A stretch of 64,000 nt of DNA from Paramecium pentaurelia (lineage: Eukaryota > Ciliophora > Oligohymenophorea > Peniculida > Parameciidae). The notes beneath the pieces were generated by a model. That model was given only the letters and a program-made list of their open reading frames with translations, was not told the origin of the DNA and ran no database searches. The position numbers were made by a program, and so were the translations under genes. The DNA is taken from positions 127,220-191,219 of the forward strand of contig CAJJDO010000097.1 of assembly GCA_905183005.1 (NCBI GenBank), given 5' to 3'. This document shows positions 1 through 11,466 of this stretch, in pieces (the first letter of the stretch is position 1; the number at the start of each line of letters is the position of its first letter).

Positions 1-290
1 TTTCTTAGAAAACTCAATTGTCTAATTCAAGGTGACTATTCAAGAAGCTGTTGAGGATTTAGAAGATCAAACTGTATATATAAAGATTAATTAAATAGTT
101 ATTCCTTGAAGATGCTGAAGACTCATTGGCTATTTAATAAAGATGGGCTGCTGAATAAGAAGCTCAATATGAAGCTTAAACCTTCGAAAGAGAACAATAA
201 TTGGAAGTTGTTGAAAGATTATAAGAGGTTCTCACTTAAAAAGTGAGTGCTGCATCAGAATTCCTCCAAATTAGAGAAGAGGTCTTTTGA
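1..290 (+). CDS. Trichocyst matrix protein-like, C-terminal end (partial)
   Basis: Only the 3' end lies in the window. Reading from base 2, with a 25-nt intron at 74-98 removed, gives 87 residues ending at TGA 288-290. The peptide is strongly alpha-helical and Glu/Gln-rich, and the closing segment reads ERLQEVLTQKVSAASEFLQI. This heptad-rich style is typical of the proprotein-derived trichocyst matrix proteins of Paramecium, which crystallise in the secretory trichocyst. The assignment rests on general resemblance of the C-terminal coiled coil; another coiled-coil protein is possible. The remainder of the gene is upstream of the window. Confidence 0.5.
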
Positions 291-331
291 TTATGAAGTC
301 CAATATATTCAATATAGAAATCTTCATAAAA

Positions 332-1029
332 TCATTTAATTTAGTTATTACTAATCGGTTAAGCATTTTATTATTGATTCTGTTGATTTAACTCCTTAAA
401 GAGAACATTAGGATTTGCATTTAAATCGTTGGCCACCTAAAATTTTATATATTAAATATTACTTCACTGTGTATTTCTTATTTTAATTATCCCATCATTT
501 AATCTATTGCTAAGTCTTATCCAATATTATTATTTTAGTTCATCATTCCTGTCATTATGTTTCCTTATACTTGCATTTCATCCATTGCTTTCTCAAATGA
601 ATTCATGTTTTAATAAACCATTTCTAATGGCATGTTTTAAATCTAATATTAATACTTTTAATACTTATTAATTCATGATTGGACTAATTTTTGCAAGTAC
701 ATCAATTGTTTTTGTATGGTTTGTAGTTGTTTTAATTACGCCTTATAAATAATCCATTTTATGTGACATTTTTTACAAGTTCTCTGCCTCCTTCTGTTTA
801 TTCATGGCTGATGTTAGAAATAATTTTGCTCCTATAAATAATTCAACTAATTCTTACCTTCTTCATTGTTTTTCTATAAAGCTACTTTTGCCTAATTCAT
901 TAATTTATCCTTCTCCTTCTCACATCTTCTTGATTCATTGGCAAATCTCTTAGATGCCATCTTCATATCCAAAATAGCATCATCAATTGTAGGTTTAGGA
1001 GCTTAAGGCTTAGGTTAATCGTTTCCCAT
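332..1029 (-). CDS. ESCRT-III subunit, CHMP1/Vps46-like
   Basis: Three introns (26, 22 and 26 nt) leave 208 codons including stop. After a short MGND.. N terminus comes the basic helical hairpin expected of Snf7/CHMP family proteins: ASKRFANESRRCEKEKDKL, then QAKVALQKNNEEGAKLF, then a region (KMDYLQGVIKTT) that matches the CHMP1 branch best. CHMP1 acts late in ESCRT-III assembly on endosomes and at membrane scission. The C terminus is Asn/Gln-rich and ends NNQIK; the usual CHMP1 C-terminal MIM helix for Vps4 and spartin is not evident, so either it is diverged or the protein differs in partner binding. It is convergent with the trichocyst-like gene, with about 40 bp between the two stops. Confidence 0.75.
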
Positions 1030-2014
1030 ATTAATTAATAATTAATTTGTAAATAATTACACGCCTTAAAATTCGATTTATTCTATATGTGTTTATAGAA
1101 TGTACTATGTGATTATTAATCATTCAAAATATATAATATGCTAATTATATAAGATAGAGATTTTATACCAAAAAAAGACATTTAAAAGATACTTATTAAT
1201 CATTAATATTTTTTAATAAACATATATTTAAAATTTATTCTATTTTAAATAATCTTATCTTTAATATAATAGATTAAAATTTATAATAATCTCTAATTTT
1301 TCTTCATCTCTTCAACTTTGATATTAAATACACCAACATTTTTAAACTTGAAAATAGATTATTTTATTTATTAAAACAAATTTCATACGACTTCTATGAT
1401 TCTTCAATTTCTTTTATTAATCTCAATTAAACTAAGGAAGAAGTTTATTGTTTTCAATAGGATTATATTTCCAAAAATCTATACTGATAACTTGTTAAAA
1501 CTTATAATTCAATAGATAATTAATATTCAGCAACTCTTTTCATAGCAGAATTCATATAATAAATAATTAAACTAATATGGCAAGTCTAAATCCAAACACG
1601 ATATTATCAATTAGATTATCATATATCCACATTGAAAATTAATTGTTTTTTAGAAATACATATATTGAAGTTAATGAGTGTAAGAACTAAATTCAAAATT
1701 ATATTTTGTTGTTATATTTCTTATTTTCAAGAATTGCATGATTTAATCACTTTTATGTTATTCTAATGTAATTTTTTTAAGATTAGTCTATTAAAATTAT
1801 AAAAGTCAATTGTATAATTTGTACTTTTCTTTAACTTTTGAGAATTCAATCTCAATCATTAGACCATTTGGCAATTATTCCTGATTATTCGTTTATTAGA
1901 ATTATAATATATATAATAATCATTAGTAGAAAAAAATATATATATAAATAAAATGCCACCTTATTAAGAAATTTAAAATTTAAATTATAATATTTATCTT
2001 TATAATTTTAATAA
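1030..2014. other. AT-rich intergenic stretch with one coding-like remnant
   Basis: About 1 kb of very AT-rich sequence between two minus-strand genes. Most of it is stop-rich in both strands. A plus-strand frame from 1435 to a TGA at 1633-1635 gives 66 codons of protein-like text (RKKFIVFNRIIFPKIY near its start) but has no convincing start, splice partner or family, so it is not called as a gene. Confidence 0.4.
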
Positions 2015-2777
2015 TCATTTCCCTAAGTATTTTAATCTTCTTTAAACTCTTGAAATGCCTTTCTTCCTTATTAATAGTCGAATTGCTGGACTCTCTTTGT
2101 TCTAATCTTCTTTCAATAAGTGATCCTCTTCTTCCAAAAAGCAATAAGTGTCATCATTAGTTTTTAAAAATCCATCCAAGTCTTCTAAATTCCCACTTAA
2201 TTAATGAAGTCTTTCAACTAAATATGCTTTAGGAACTCCTTTATAATCAGATAAGAGACTAAGAACTTGATCCATATCCTCAATTGAAAATTTATCAAAA
2301 TCATTTTTGGGAAAAGTAGGATCAATTTGTTTTTTATGTTCAACTTTAACCTTTTACAATTTATTAATCTCTAGTTCATCTTCTACTTTCTTTTTTTCTT
2401 TCTCCATTGTTTTAGGATCGAAATTAACAATCTTTAATAATTCTCTTGGCTATGAATTACTAAATAACAAATATCCCACTAATCCATGTTCATTTAAATG
2501 TTAAGCAATTTATTCCATATTTTCTTATGACAGATATTAAAGGTAATCCATATATCTAATATAAGAACTTAGCTAACCTATTTTTTATTGAATTGTAAGT
2601 TCTTTTAACAATTTGGCTTTCTTCAATATCTCTAAAATTTTTAGATTGAACTATGCTGATATCCTTAAGGGCTAACATAATTTTGAGATCTTCTTAAAGT
2701 GTATATGATTAATTCTTTTGAGGTACAAAATCTGGTGCTTGACTGATAAACTTTTCAAAAACTTCTCCTGGTCTCAT
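2015..2777 (-). CDS. Protein with Rap1-type Myb domain
   Basis: One 22-nt intron; 246 residues. Residues about 20-75 read YTLQEDLKIMLALKDIS...KNFRDIEESQIVKRTYNSIKN then RYMDYLQ. This follows the Rap1/TERF2IP Myb pattern: acidic first helix after an aromatic, 'W/F-x-x-[IL]-E' second helix, and a third helix ending in [K/R]-[ND]-R-Y. Proteins with this domain bind telomeric or other repeat DNA in fungi and animals. The rest is charged, with an acidic middle part (EDMDQVLSLLSDYKGVPKAY) and a basic C terminus (RRKLKYLGK-like). No BRCT or RCT domain is evident. Function in telomere biology is inference only; a general SANT/Myb DNA-binding protein is the alternative. Its start lies 28 bp from the divergent phosphatase gene. 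Confidence 0.55.
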
Positions 2778-2805
2778 TTGATAAAAATTTAATAAATTAA
2801 AATAA

Positions 2806-3964
2806 ATGCAAGGGTACTTGGTTGAGGGCAAGGAAATAAATAACGATTTTTCTTATGAATGGTTAAAGGGTAATCCTGACTTAGTAGCAATTGAAAGAGG
2901 AATACCTATAATACATATCAATTCAGAAATACAAAAAAGAGATTTAGAAATGGAATTCAGAGTATATTAAAGTTCTTAAGAAGTTGTTACGTAGATTGAC
3001 AGAAACCTAATATCACAATGAAAACCTACACGATTTTCATCCAGACTTATAGAAATTGAATAGATATAATAATATTATACCATGTATGTCAAATTTAATC
3101 AATAGTTAAACATTCGATTGTCAAACTCAAATAGGAAGCCGAAGATGAAGAAAATCTTAAAGACACTTATATAAATGCCAATTTTATCAATGTATTGGCT
3201 TTGTTTTCATATATTTTATAGCTTATTAATGGTAAGGAGAAAATTATAATTGCCACCCAAGGTCCTTTGAATTAAACCTTTTGGCATTTCTGGAAAATGG
3301 TGATTTAAGAAGACTTGGCTATGATTGTGATGCTTTGTAATTTAAGAGAGAATTAACGAGTAATTTCACATCCTATCATCTAGGCTTAATGTGAGTAATA
3401 TTGGCCAAAAAATGTTGGCGATTCAATCGTATTTGGAAATATTCAAGTTAACTTACTCAGTCAAGATGATTTAGGAAACAATATCATTAAAAGAGTAGTT
3501 AAAGTTAACTCAGAATTAGAAGAGAAGACAGTCATTCAAATTTAATGGTGTGGATGGCCTGATTAAGGGGTACCTTCTCCTAGTGATTTTGATGTGATGA
3601 GAGAGCTTTTGAATATGATAAATGAGAAACTATAATAAGATTAAAAAGTAGTTTTTCATTGCAGGTAATTTCTAATTTAATTGTATAGTGCTGGAGTAGG
3701 TCGTACTGGTACTTTAATTGCTTTGGCTAATTTGATGATATTATTAACAGCATATAAATAAAGTATTGGAGAGGACAAATAAAGTATTTATTTGTTTATT
3801 TTATCTCAGAACTGGAAGAGAATCCTGAACTTTATAGAATCTCAATCTTTGGGATTGTTCGTAGATTAAGAGAACAAAGATGGGGAATGGTTCATACTTC
3901 AGAGTAATACATATATATATATAAATTTATCGATGAGGCTATCAAATCTATGTTTAACATATGA
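2806..3964 (+). CDS. Protein tyrosine phosphatase, classical receptor/non-receptor type
   Basis: Six introns give 336 residues. Motifs occur in the family order: NRYNNIIPF (substrate loop, KNRY-like), DTYINANFIN, ATQGPLNQTFWHFW, the WPD loop (CGWPDQGVPS), and the P-loop HCSAGVGRTGTLIAL with nucleophilic Cys and Arg, followed by RLREQRWGMVHTSEQ (Q-loop). All catalytic residues are present, so it should be an active tyrosine phosphatase. It has almost no flanking domain: the N terminus is about 60 residues and the protein stops soon after the Q-loop. The first intron can be read as 22 nt (ending GAAG) or 19 nt (ending TTAAG); both keep the frame. No transmembrane segment or signal peptide was seen. 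Confidence 0.9.
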
Positions 3965-4022
3965 AATGATAAATAATTTTATGTAATTAAAAAAATAGTA
4001 TTTAATAATTTTATTAGTTTTT

Positions 4023-5440
4023 TCATTGATTGAATAATTTGGTTCTAAATTTAGCTTCACTTACCTTATGAACTTATTCATATTTTTTATCTAATTCGAC
4101 ATGTTTTATATAGGAATTGGGATGTACAATATTGTCAGTTAAGTAAGAATAATTTGCAGTTGTAGTAATTGGAAAATTAGTATTTCTACTTGTATATTTA
4201 CTTTAATTCAATTGATGTGGTTTCATAATCTCATTTTTTGATAATTGCATTGTAGATTGAGACTAGAATAGGGGAACCTTAACTTAAGCCTTAGTTGTAT
4301 TGTATGATTGTAAAATATCTGCAGTTGATTACTTGTTAGATTCAAATAAATATTATCTATTTTTGGCTTAGGAAGTCTTTGTTTGAGAAGGAGGGTTCTA
4401 GAAATTTTATAAATATGAACTAGACTAAGTAGTGATCAAAGGTTTAGAAATATTGGGGGCTTTATTCTTAGGTGTTAGAGTCATTATTTATGAAACTGTT
4501 GACGATAGTTTCTATGTTGACTCTCCAGTTAAAGCCTATAATTATTACGACCAAATATTTAATAATCCAGCCTTTTTTCTTAAGTAGGCAACACATGATA
4601 ATGCCAAAATGGATTAATCATTTGAAAAGTATATTGAGTCATCTAAATATCAATTTATAATATACCCCTAAGTACAGTAAAAGCAGTCTCTATATATTTA
4701 TTTTCTACTTCTTTGACATAATTATAAATCTGTGTTTCATTTAAATCTCTTATTTTTATATGAACTTATTATTATTCTTTGTTTTCCTTTTATTATGAAG
4801 CCTACTATTGAACTAGACTATCATCATCATCTATTGCCCCGAATGAAAGTAAGGTTTCTATACGATCTAACAAAGTAACTCTTTGCAATTTCCAATCAAG
4901 TGATTAGATGATAGCCTTTTCAGCATTTCTAAATTCTTGTGTTGTATAGTTGTTTACTTCTGGATGAGATGTCATAGATGAATATCTCTTCAATTTACTT
5001 ATGAAAGGAATCTTTTCATCTAATTCTTATGCTTTTGCTGCCAACATCAAAGCAGTTGCAGCATATAAAAATATTTGATCTTCATTTATTCCTTGCTAAT
5101 AAAAAATGTTATCTAAATATGTTATAGCCAAAAATGAAGTATTAGCACTTAGATTTAATCTCTCTGATGCTTATTCAATGAAATCAATAACTGGCTATCG
5201 ATTTATTTAATGTTGCTAAATAATTTGAGGAGCTAATGCTTTATTCAAAATGTTTGTTGGATTAAAAAATGCATTATATCTCATTTTTATTGTTTTGTAC
5301 ACCCTTGTTGATGACTGAATTTATTATTGAATTAATTACATTGTTAATAAATATGCCACATTGTTAACAAATCTATTTGCCTGAAAATGTGATCCTTGTG
5401 TTATGCATGCATCCAAATACATCGAGATATTATCTATCAT
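4023..5440 (-). CDS. Cyclin-box protein
   Basis: A single 23-nt intron leaves 464 residues. Residues about 95-200 form a cyclin N-terminal fold: SFLAITYLDNIFYQQ, then IFLYAATALMLAAKAQELDE and EFRNAEKAIIQSLDWKLQRV, matching helices 2-5 of the cyclin box (LAVNYLDRFL / LVGVAALLIASKYEE / E..IL..L.W.L). A second helical block (SILALSCVAYLRKKAGLL) after the intron resembles the C-terminal cyclin fold. The final 130 residues are Ser/Gln/Asn-rich, low-complexity. Class (mitotic, transcriptional or other) cannot be decided by eye; no destruction box was recognised. It would activate a cyclin-dependent kinase. Start chosen as the first ATG of the open frame. Confidence 0.75.
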
Positions 5441-6199
5441 AATTGAACTCTTATTGTTCCGTCTAACTCATATACGTTAGATTTTATTTTTTAATTAAAT
5501 ATAATATTCTTATAAGAATACAAAGAGATTGTAGAATTCTATAGATGAACTTGAATATTATATTTAAAATGTAAAAAAATTGTTTTTTAATAATAAAGGA
5601 TTACAAAAATGGTGTAAGTAAATTTATAATATTTTTCAATTATGGAGATAGTTTGTAATTACATATGTATATAGTATTTCTAATACTATTTTAATCCATA
5701 AAAATTATTTTAGTAAATTGTAAATAAATTATAATAGAATGGTAAGTTTTTATGAATTTCTATTTGAAATAATAAAATACTCAAATTATTAATAATAATT
5801 CATATCATCATACTTATAACATTATTTATTTTAAATTTAATACAACAAATATCCTTTAAATGATTATATTATTATAGTAATACAAAATCATTTATTATTG
5901 AAATATTCTATAAATTTTTTATAGTTCTAATAAACACTTATGATTAGTTATTTTTTTTGAACTTTTTCAACTAAAATTATATAAAATAAATATAACATCC
6001 CTCATTTGAATTTTATAAATAAATGTAATTTTCTGGTGAATATAAACAATTATGACCTAGTTAAAAAGTAGTATATTTTGATAATATTTTAAAAAGATTG
6101 AATCAATTTATATAAATGTTGGTTTTGGAAAAGTTAATTACTTTTTCATATTTTTATTTAAGTAGCTGATTTAAATATATTAATATATATATATTTATA
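5441..6199. other. Divergent intergenic/promoter region
   Basis: About 760 bp of AT-rich DNA between the divergently transcribed cyclin and histidine kinase genes. No ORF with protein-like composition was found; only short AT-only runs (for example the alternating TA stretch just before 6200) are visible. Confidence 0.5.
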
Positions 6200-8531
6200 A
6201 TGAAAATAAAAGTGTTCCTTGAAGGATTACTTCCTATAGTCCTCATACCTTTACTTGATTTTGAATTGCTGCTAATGATAATCCTACTATGTTTGATGAG
6301 TATTTTGTAATTTTTTGCATTTATTTCTAAATATTGGAATTCAAAGAGATAATTAGAAATGAAAATAATTTACACATTATGTTAGAGTGTATTTTTTATT
6401 GAATGTAGTGTTTCACTAAATAAAATAAGTGTTTTTTTCTTATATTTCATATGCATTCAAATTGGACAAGTAAGAACTTAATATTGTAAATGGAATAAAA
6501 TTACAATCCTATTCAACTTTTATGTCTTATTAAGAATAAGTCATTGGAGCTCTATTGATTTATATTTTTTTGGAGCTGGATTCGTTTTATTGATATTAAA
6601 TCTCTATACTGAATGGGCATATTAAAAATAGGATGAAGTGGATGCTTAATAATAATCTTACTTATCAAAAAAGTCTTCTGAAAAATCAATTTTAAATATA
6701 GTTCCAACACCAGAACATAAAAAATAATAATTTCATTCTTCAACTAATTCATTATAATAAGAATTACAAGAATGTTTCCACTTTTTCAATTTAATACCAG
6801 ATTCTTTAGTATTACTGACAGCATAATAATTAAATGTTTATTTTTGCAATGCTGCAACCTTAGAATTATTTAGAATAAATGATATGTCAAATTTTAAGAG
6901 TTGTTTAGAATAACTTACTGATATTGTATCAACATAAAATAAATCAGAAACTAGAGATCCTAGAGATTCTCTTCCTTCTTTTCATAGTTTCTAATAATCT
7001 TTCTAACAATATAAAATAAACAATCCAAAATAAATAAAAGAAGATCTTGATTTTAATGTATTTGATTATTTTACTATAGCAAATACTAAGTGATTTAAGT
7101 AGTATCTAACCAAATAAGAGATTCTTCCAGATTCTTAAAAGTAGTCCTCATAATACTATTTATATTGGGAGTTATTTAGCCAATTGGTATGAAAATACTT
7201 GTTGTGTAGATTTAGAATAACCATAAAAGAAAAGATTGCTTGAAATCAATTCTCATGCTACTTTAGTTGATGAAAAATTAATGATTCTTTTATAAATAAG
7301 AGATGTAACTCATAGAGATTACATAAGTTTGGTTAAGAAATCAAATTAAGCAAAATCCAATATAATATCATTTGTTAGTCATGAATATAGAACACCTTTA
7401 AATTCAATTATATAATTCATTTCTGCTTTACAAGAAGAAAAAGATTTGAATTTGTAAAGCAAATACATAAAAATTGCTTTATCTAATTGCAAATATTTAT
7501 TGAATTTATCAAATGATTTGTTAGATTTTGCTTAATTGAAAGTTGGCAAATTTTCAATATGTCCAATAGAAATGGATTTATAAAAATTAATTGAAGAATG
7601 TTTAGAATTATTCAAATTAGAAGCAAGTTTAAAAAAGATCAAATTATCATTAATCTATAGAAAAAGTGCTCCAAGATTATTAAATAATGATCCAAATAGA
7701 ATTAGATAAATTATAATTAATTTACTAGGGAATGCATTTAAATTTACATTATAAGGTTAGATTGAAATAAGAGTATCAAATTACTTAAATAATTCAATTA
7801 AAGTGGAAATTCATGATACAGGATAAGGAATAAAAGAGGAATACAAAGAACATTTGATTTAAGCTTTTTCAAAAGTAGATGATAAAGATAGTAAGAAACT
7901 CAATCCTTAAGGAGTTGGTTTGGGATTACTTATAAGTAATATGATTGCAAGAAATTTAAGTAAAAATGATAAAGGATTATAATTTTAATCAGAATATCTT
8001 AATGGATCTTCATTTTGGTTTTATATTTCGAAGAATATTTATGAAACTGAAATAAAAGAGGAATTAGATGAAATTGATGAAGAAAGTCCTGAAAGGAGAT
8101 AAAGTTTATGGAGATATAATAATATAAAAACTCAACGTAATAGTAAATGTAAATGTATCAGCATTTTAATTGTAGATGATAATGCATTTAATATAGAAGT
8201 GCTAAAATTTCTAATAATGAAAATAAGCCCTTCTATATAATTTGATTGTTCTTTAGATGGATATAGTGCTATATAGATGGTTAAAATGAATAGATGTAAG
8301 AAATGCAATGGATATGATCTAATTTTTATGGATGTGGATATGCCAACAATGAATGGGATCTAAACTACTATTCTTATTAAGAAATAGTTTCCAAAAATAC
8401 AAATCATAGGTTGTTCAGCTTATTCATAAAAAGAAGAAGAATAATTGGCATTACAAAATGGAATGGATGGTTATTTAGTAAAACCAATATAAATAGATTA
8501 ACTCAAAGCATACTTAAGATCTAAACTTTGA
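6200..8531 (+). CDS. Membrane hybrid sensor histidine kinase
   Basis: One 22-nt intron (7058-7079) leaves 769 residues. The first about 150 residues hold several hydrophobic segments (LLPIVLIPLLDFELLLMIIL and following), giving a multi-pass membrane anchor. A PAS-like stretch (SLVLLTAQQLNVYFCNAATL) precedes the dimerisation domain with H-box SFVSHEYRTPLNSII (phospho-acceptor His near residue 387). The ATPase has the N-box NLLGNAFKFT, G1 DTGQGI and G2 GVGLGLLISN. A C-terminal receiver domain begins ILIVDDNAFNIEVL and carries MDVDMPTMNG, with phospho-acceptor Asp near residue 704, then GCSAYS and YLVKPI. All catalytic residues for His-to-Asp phosphorelay are present. Output would need a phosphotransfer protein and further receivers, not seen nearby. 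The stimulus is unknown. Confidence 0.92.
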
Positions 8532-8646
8532 CTATTATATATTATTATGTATATTATTGTTCAAATATTTAGTCAATCAGAATAAATTCTCAAATTTGAT
8601 CAGGACCAAAACATATTATAAATAATAAAAATATCAAACATTAATA

Positions 8647-9054
8647 ATGGGTAACACTTAAGGAAAAGAAGTATAAATGAATTTGTAATTTAGTTATCTC
8701 CATAAATGAGAGAGAGAGTCCTTAAATTATTTGCTAAATTTGATGTAGATGGTTCAAAATCTATAGAAAAAACAGAAACAATCAAATATTGGTAATATTA
8801 TATTAAATTACATCTTTAGGAAAAGTAATTTTGCAAAACTTAATACTGAAGAGTTATTTAAATCTGTTGATACTGATAATAGTGGTACAATATCAGAAGA
8901 AGAATGGTTAAATTTTTGGACATCAGTTTTAAGAAGTGGACATACAGAAGAAGAAATATCAGATGAAGTATTTTATATATATAATAATTAGTTAGAATCA
9001 ATTGAAACAGGATCATCTTGGTGTAAATTTGAGAATTTAGAGAAAAAAGGTTGA
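8647..9054 (+). CDS. Small EF-hand calcium-binding protein
   Basis: Three introns (23, 28 and 24 nt) give 110 residues. Two EF-hand loops are visible: DVDGSKSIEKTE (about residues 30-41) and DTDNSGTISEEE (about 67-78), both with Asp at position 1 and an acidic residue at position 12. The start MGNTQGKE fits an N-myristoylation site, so a calcium-sensing, membrane-linked protein is plausible. It lies about 115 bp downstream of the histidine kinase on the same strand. The start is fixed by the first ATG after a TA-rich gap; without the first intron the frame hits TGA. Confidence 0.8.
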
Positions 9055-9078
9055 TCCTAACAATATTTAATAATATAT

Positions 9079-10189
9079 TCAAAAGAATTGTTTATTTCCT
9101 TAATAATTCAATCTCTTTATGCTTTTGTGTATAAAATCTTTCAATTTATTGTTGAACTATACGTTTTTATTTATTCTTTCTTCTTCAGGAGATTATCTAC
9201 TTATTCTTTGAGTCTTTATACTACATCTTTATTTTATTTTCCTTGACTTTAATTATTCATTTTCATTTAAACTTTTAAGGATTCCATTTTTTTATTTATA
9301 ACCTTCTACATATTAACTGTTATTATAATCAATCTAATAAGAAGTTCTAATAGCCAATAATTTATAAATTACTTACTTTTTTTAATTCTTCTGATGGTTC
9401 CGTTATAGTCACATTCCCAGTATAAGCTCTAGTTAACTCTTTTAATAATTTTGATCTTTTCTCACAATTTTATGGTGAATATAATGGAGCTGCATTCTCA
9501 ATTCTTTTTGGTTAGATTTCATAATATTCTTATCTTGCTAATGGCAAAGAATCATCAAATGCACATAAATCAGATATCAATGTATTTTATGGTTTTTTTA
9601 ATTATAATATATACTCTGCCATTTCATAGTACATAATATTATTTTTTGAATCCTTTATTTAATGTTATGGTACTCTACTCTTATAATTTTATTCAGTTGA
9701 CAATGATCTTAATTTTGTGATTGTTTAATCTAAATTTAAATCATTGAATGAATATTTTATATCCAGATCACTATAAAATTATTTTAATTATTCTAATTTT
9801 TTTGACTCTTCTTTATTTTATACTTATATTTACCATTTACTATCATCAGAATACTCTTATTGCATAGTTTCCACATAGTTTAATCTTCCTACCATCTACC
9901 ATCCATTTAATTACTTAAATTTATCTATTTTTGTTTTAAATATCTTTAAACCTGGAGGACCATGTTTAACTTAAGTTGAATCAATTCTACAATGATTAGC
10001 AGTACAAAATTGAAGTGCTTTATTTCTTTTCATTCCTGCTTCCCTTAATCGATCATAATTAATAGCATCAGATGTACAATAATCATCAACTCTTTCAGAT
10101 GGAAGAAACCTTACACATTCTTTATAATAACCAATCTCATTATTTAAGTGCTTAGTATTTGAAATACCAACTTTTTTGTAGTTTTTCAT
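9079..10189 (-). CDS. Unrecognised protein, 3' end uncertain
   Basis: The first 270 codons from ATG 10187-10189 are open and protein-like (CVRFLPSERVDDYC, AGMKRNKALQFCTANHC, HGPPGLKIFKTKIDKFKQLN), ending near SEELKK. No family was recognised. After that the structure is unclear. A 43-nt intron keeps the frame and gives 355 residues ending at TGA 9079-9081, only 25 bp beyond the convergent EF-hand gene stop. Without an intron the protein ends 18 codons later at a TGA. A third frame downstream reads like a coiled coil (RLKEQVDNLLKKKEQIK) but is off by one base. A one-base indel, a long intron or a separate small gene are all possible. Confidence 0.5.
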
Positions 10190-10419
10190 TTTATTAATTT
10201 AATTAATTAAATGGATTAAACTATTTTATCAATTTTTTGAATTAAGATATTAAGACTATATTATATTAGATATTAAACTTGTATTTCTTCAAGTTTATTA
10301 TAGAAAAATAGATATTTTAAATTTTAATTTAATCCTAATTTTATTAATCAAATCATTTATAATATAATATTGACTTTAACATGAAAAATATCAATTGTAT
10401 ATTTTATAACTTTATGGAA

Positions 10420-11330
10420 TCTTACAGAGATGTGAAGACTTTCAATAAAATAGTTTCTTATGAGTTATATATTTAGCCTAAATAGTATTGTCAAGTTATA
10501 AATAATCCTTACATTCTTAATAAAATATATATTATTTTTATATCTAATTTTTAGATCTAATTTTTTCATCATTTCACATTTTAAAATTTATTAATAAAGC
10601 TTATAAATAATTTGATTTAGCATAACAAGATTAGAATAATGCAGCTTAGTTTTTAAGTCATATTCCATTTATTGCAATTAGTAACTATAATGAAATTTCC
10701 AATGTCTTACACATTTAAAATCCATAGAATTAATAATTAATGATAAATATGTGCTAAGTGAACTTTTAACTATTCTTATATCTATCTAAATTAATTTTAT
10801 AGTATTTAGATCTTATTGGAAAGATTCAATTTTATAGATTATAGTTAAAATTCAAGTACATGACGGTAATATTAAGAGCTCTTGTATATATGTTCCTCCT
10901 TTCTTTTCGAATAATATTTAATAAATTAATACACTTGTAAGCAATATATTGATAAGAAATTAAAATGAAATACTTATACTTAATCTAGTCATTTCAATAC
11001 ATAAATTTCTATTTTTTAATTAATTAATGTTAATTTCTATGTTGTAAGGTAAAGAAGATCTAAGAGGAATTAATTTATATTCAGAATATTCAATAAATAT
11101 CTTAGAGTTATGTTTATAATATTCGAAGAAAAGTCAAAATTTTATAACAAAAATAATAGCACTAAAGAATTATTCATATATTAATTTAAATAACTTATTT
11201 AATTTTTGAATATGATATTCTTATTATGATAGTTATTATTTTATATCTTTTTGGAACTGAAAATATTCAAAAAAATATCTTATTATTATAATTAAATAAT
11301 TTAAGATGAAAATATATAGAGAGAAAGGTT
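10420..11330 (+). pseudogene. Possible decayed gene with shifted coding-like fragments
   Basis: Several plus-strand fragments look like protein but cannot be joined by normal short introns: MESYRDVKTFNKIVSYEL near 10424, AYKQFDLAQQDQNNAAQFL then HIPFIAISNYNEISN near 10610-10700, and a 140-codon open stretch around 10840-11210 starting VKIQVHDGNIKSS. The last fragment resembles the G1 region of a histidine kinase ATPase domain (compare VEIHDTGQGIKEE in the intact kinase at 6200-8531). A paralogue relic is one reading; an intact gene with introns I failed to resolve is the other. Confidence 0.3.
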
Positions 11331-11466
11331 AAGATTGATTGTATAAATATGGTGAATAAACTATCTAGCCCAATAATAATAATAAATTAAATCAATAATT
11401 TTATTTAATTGTTAATATTATTCATAGATTACATTATATATATTTTAAATTTAATAATGATTACAA

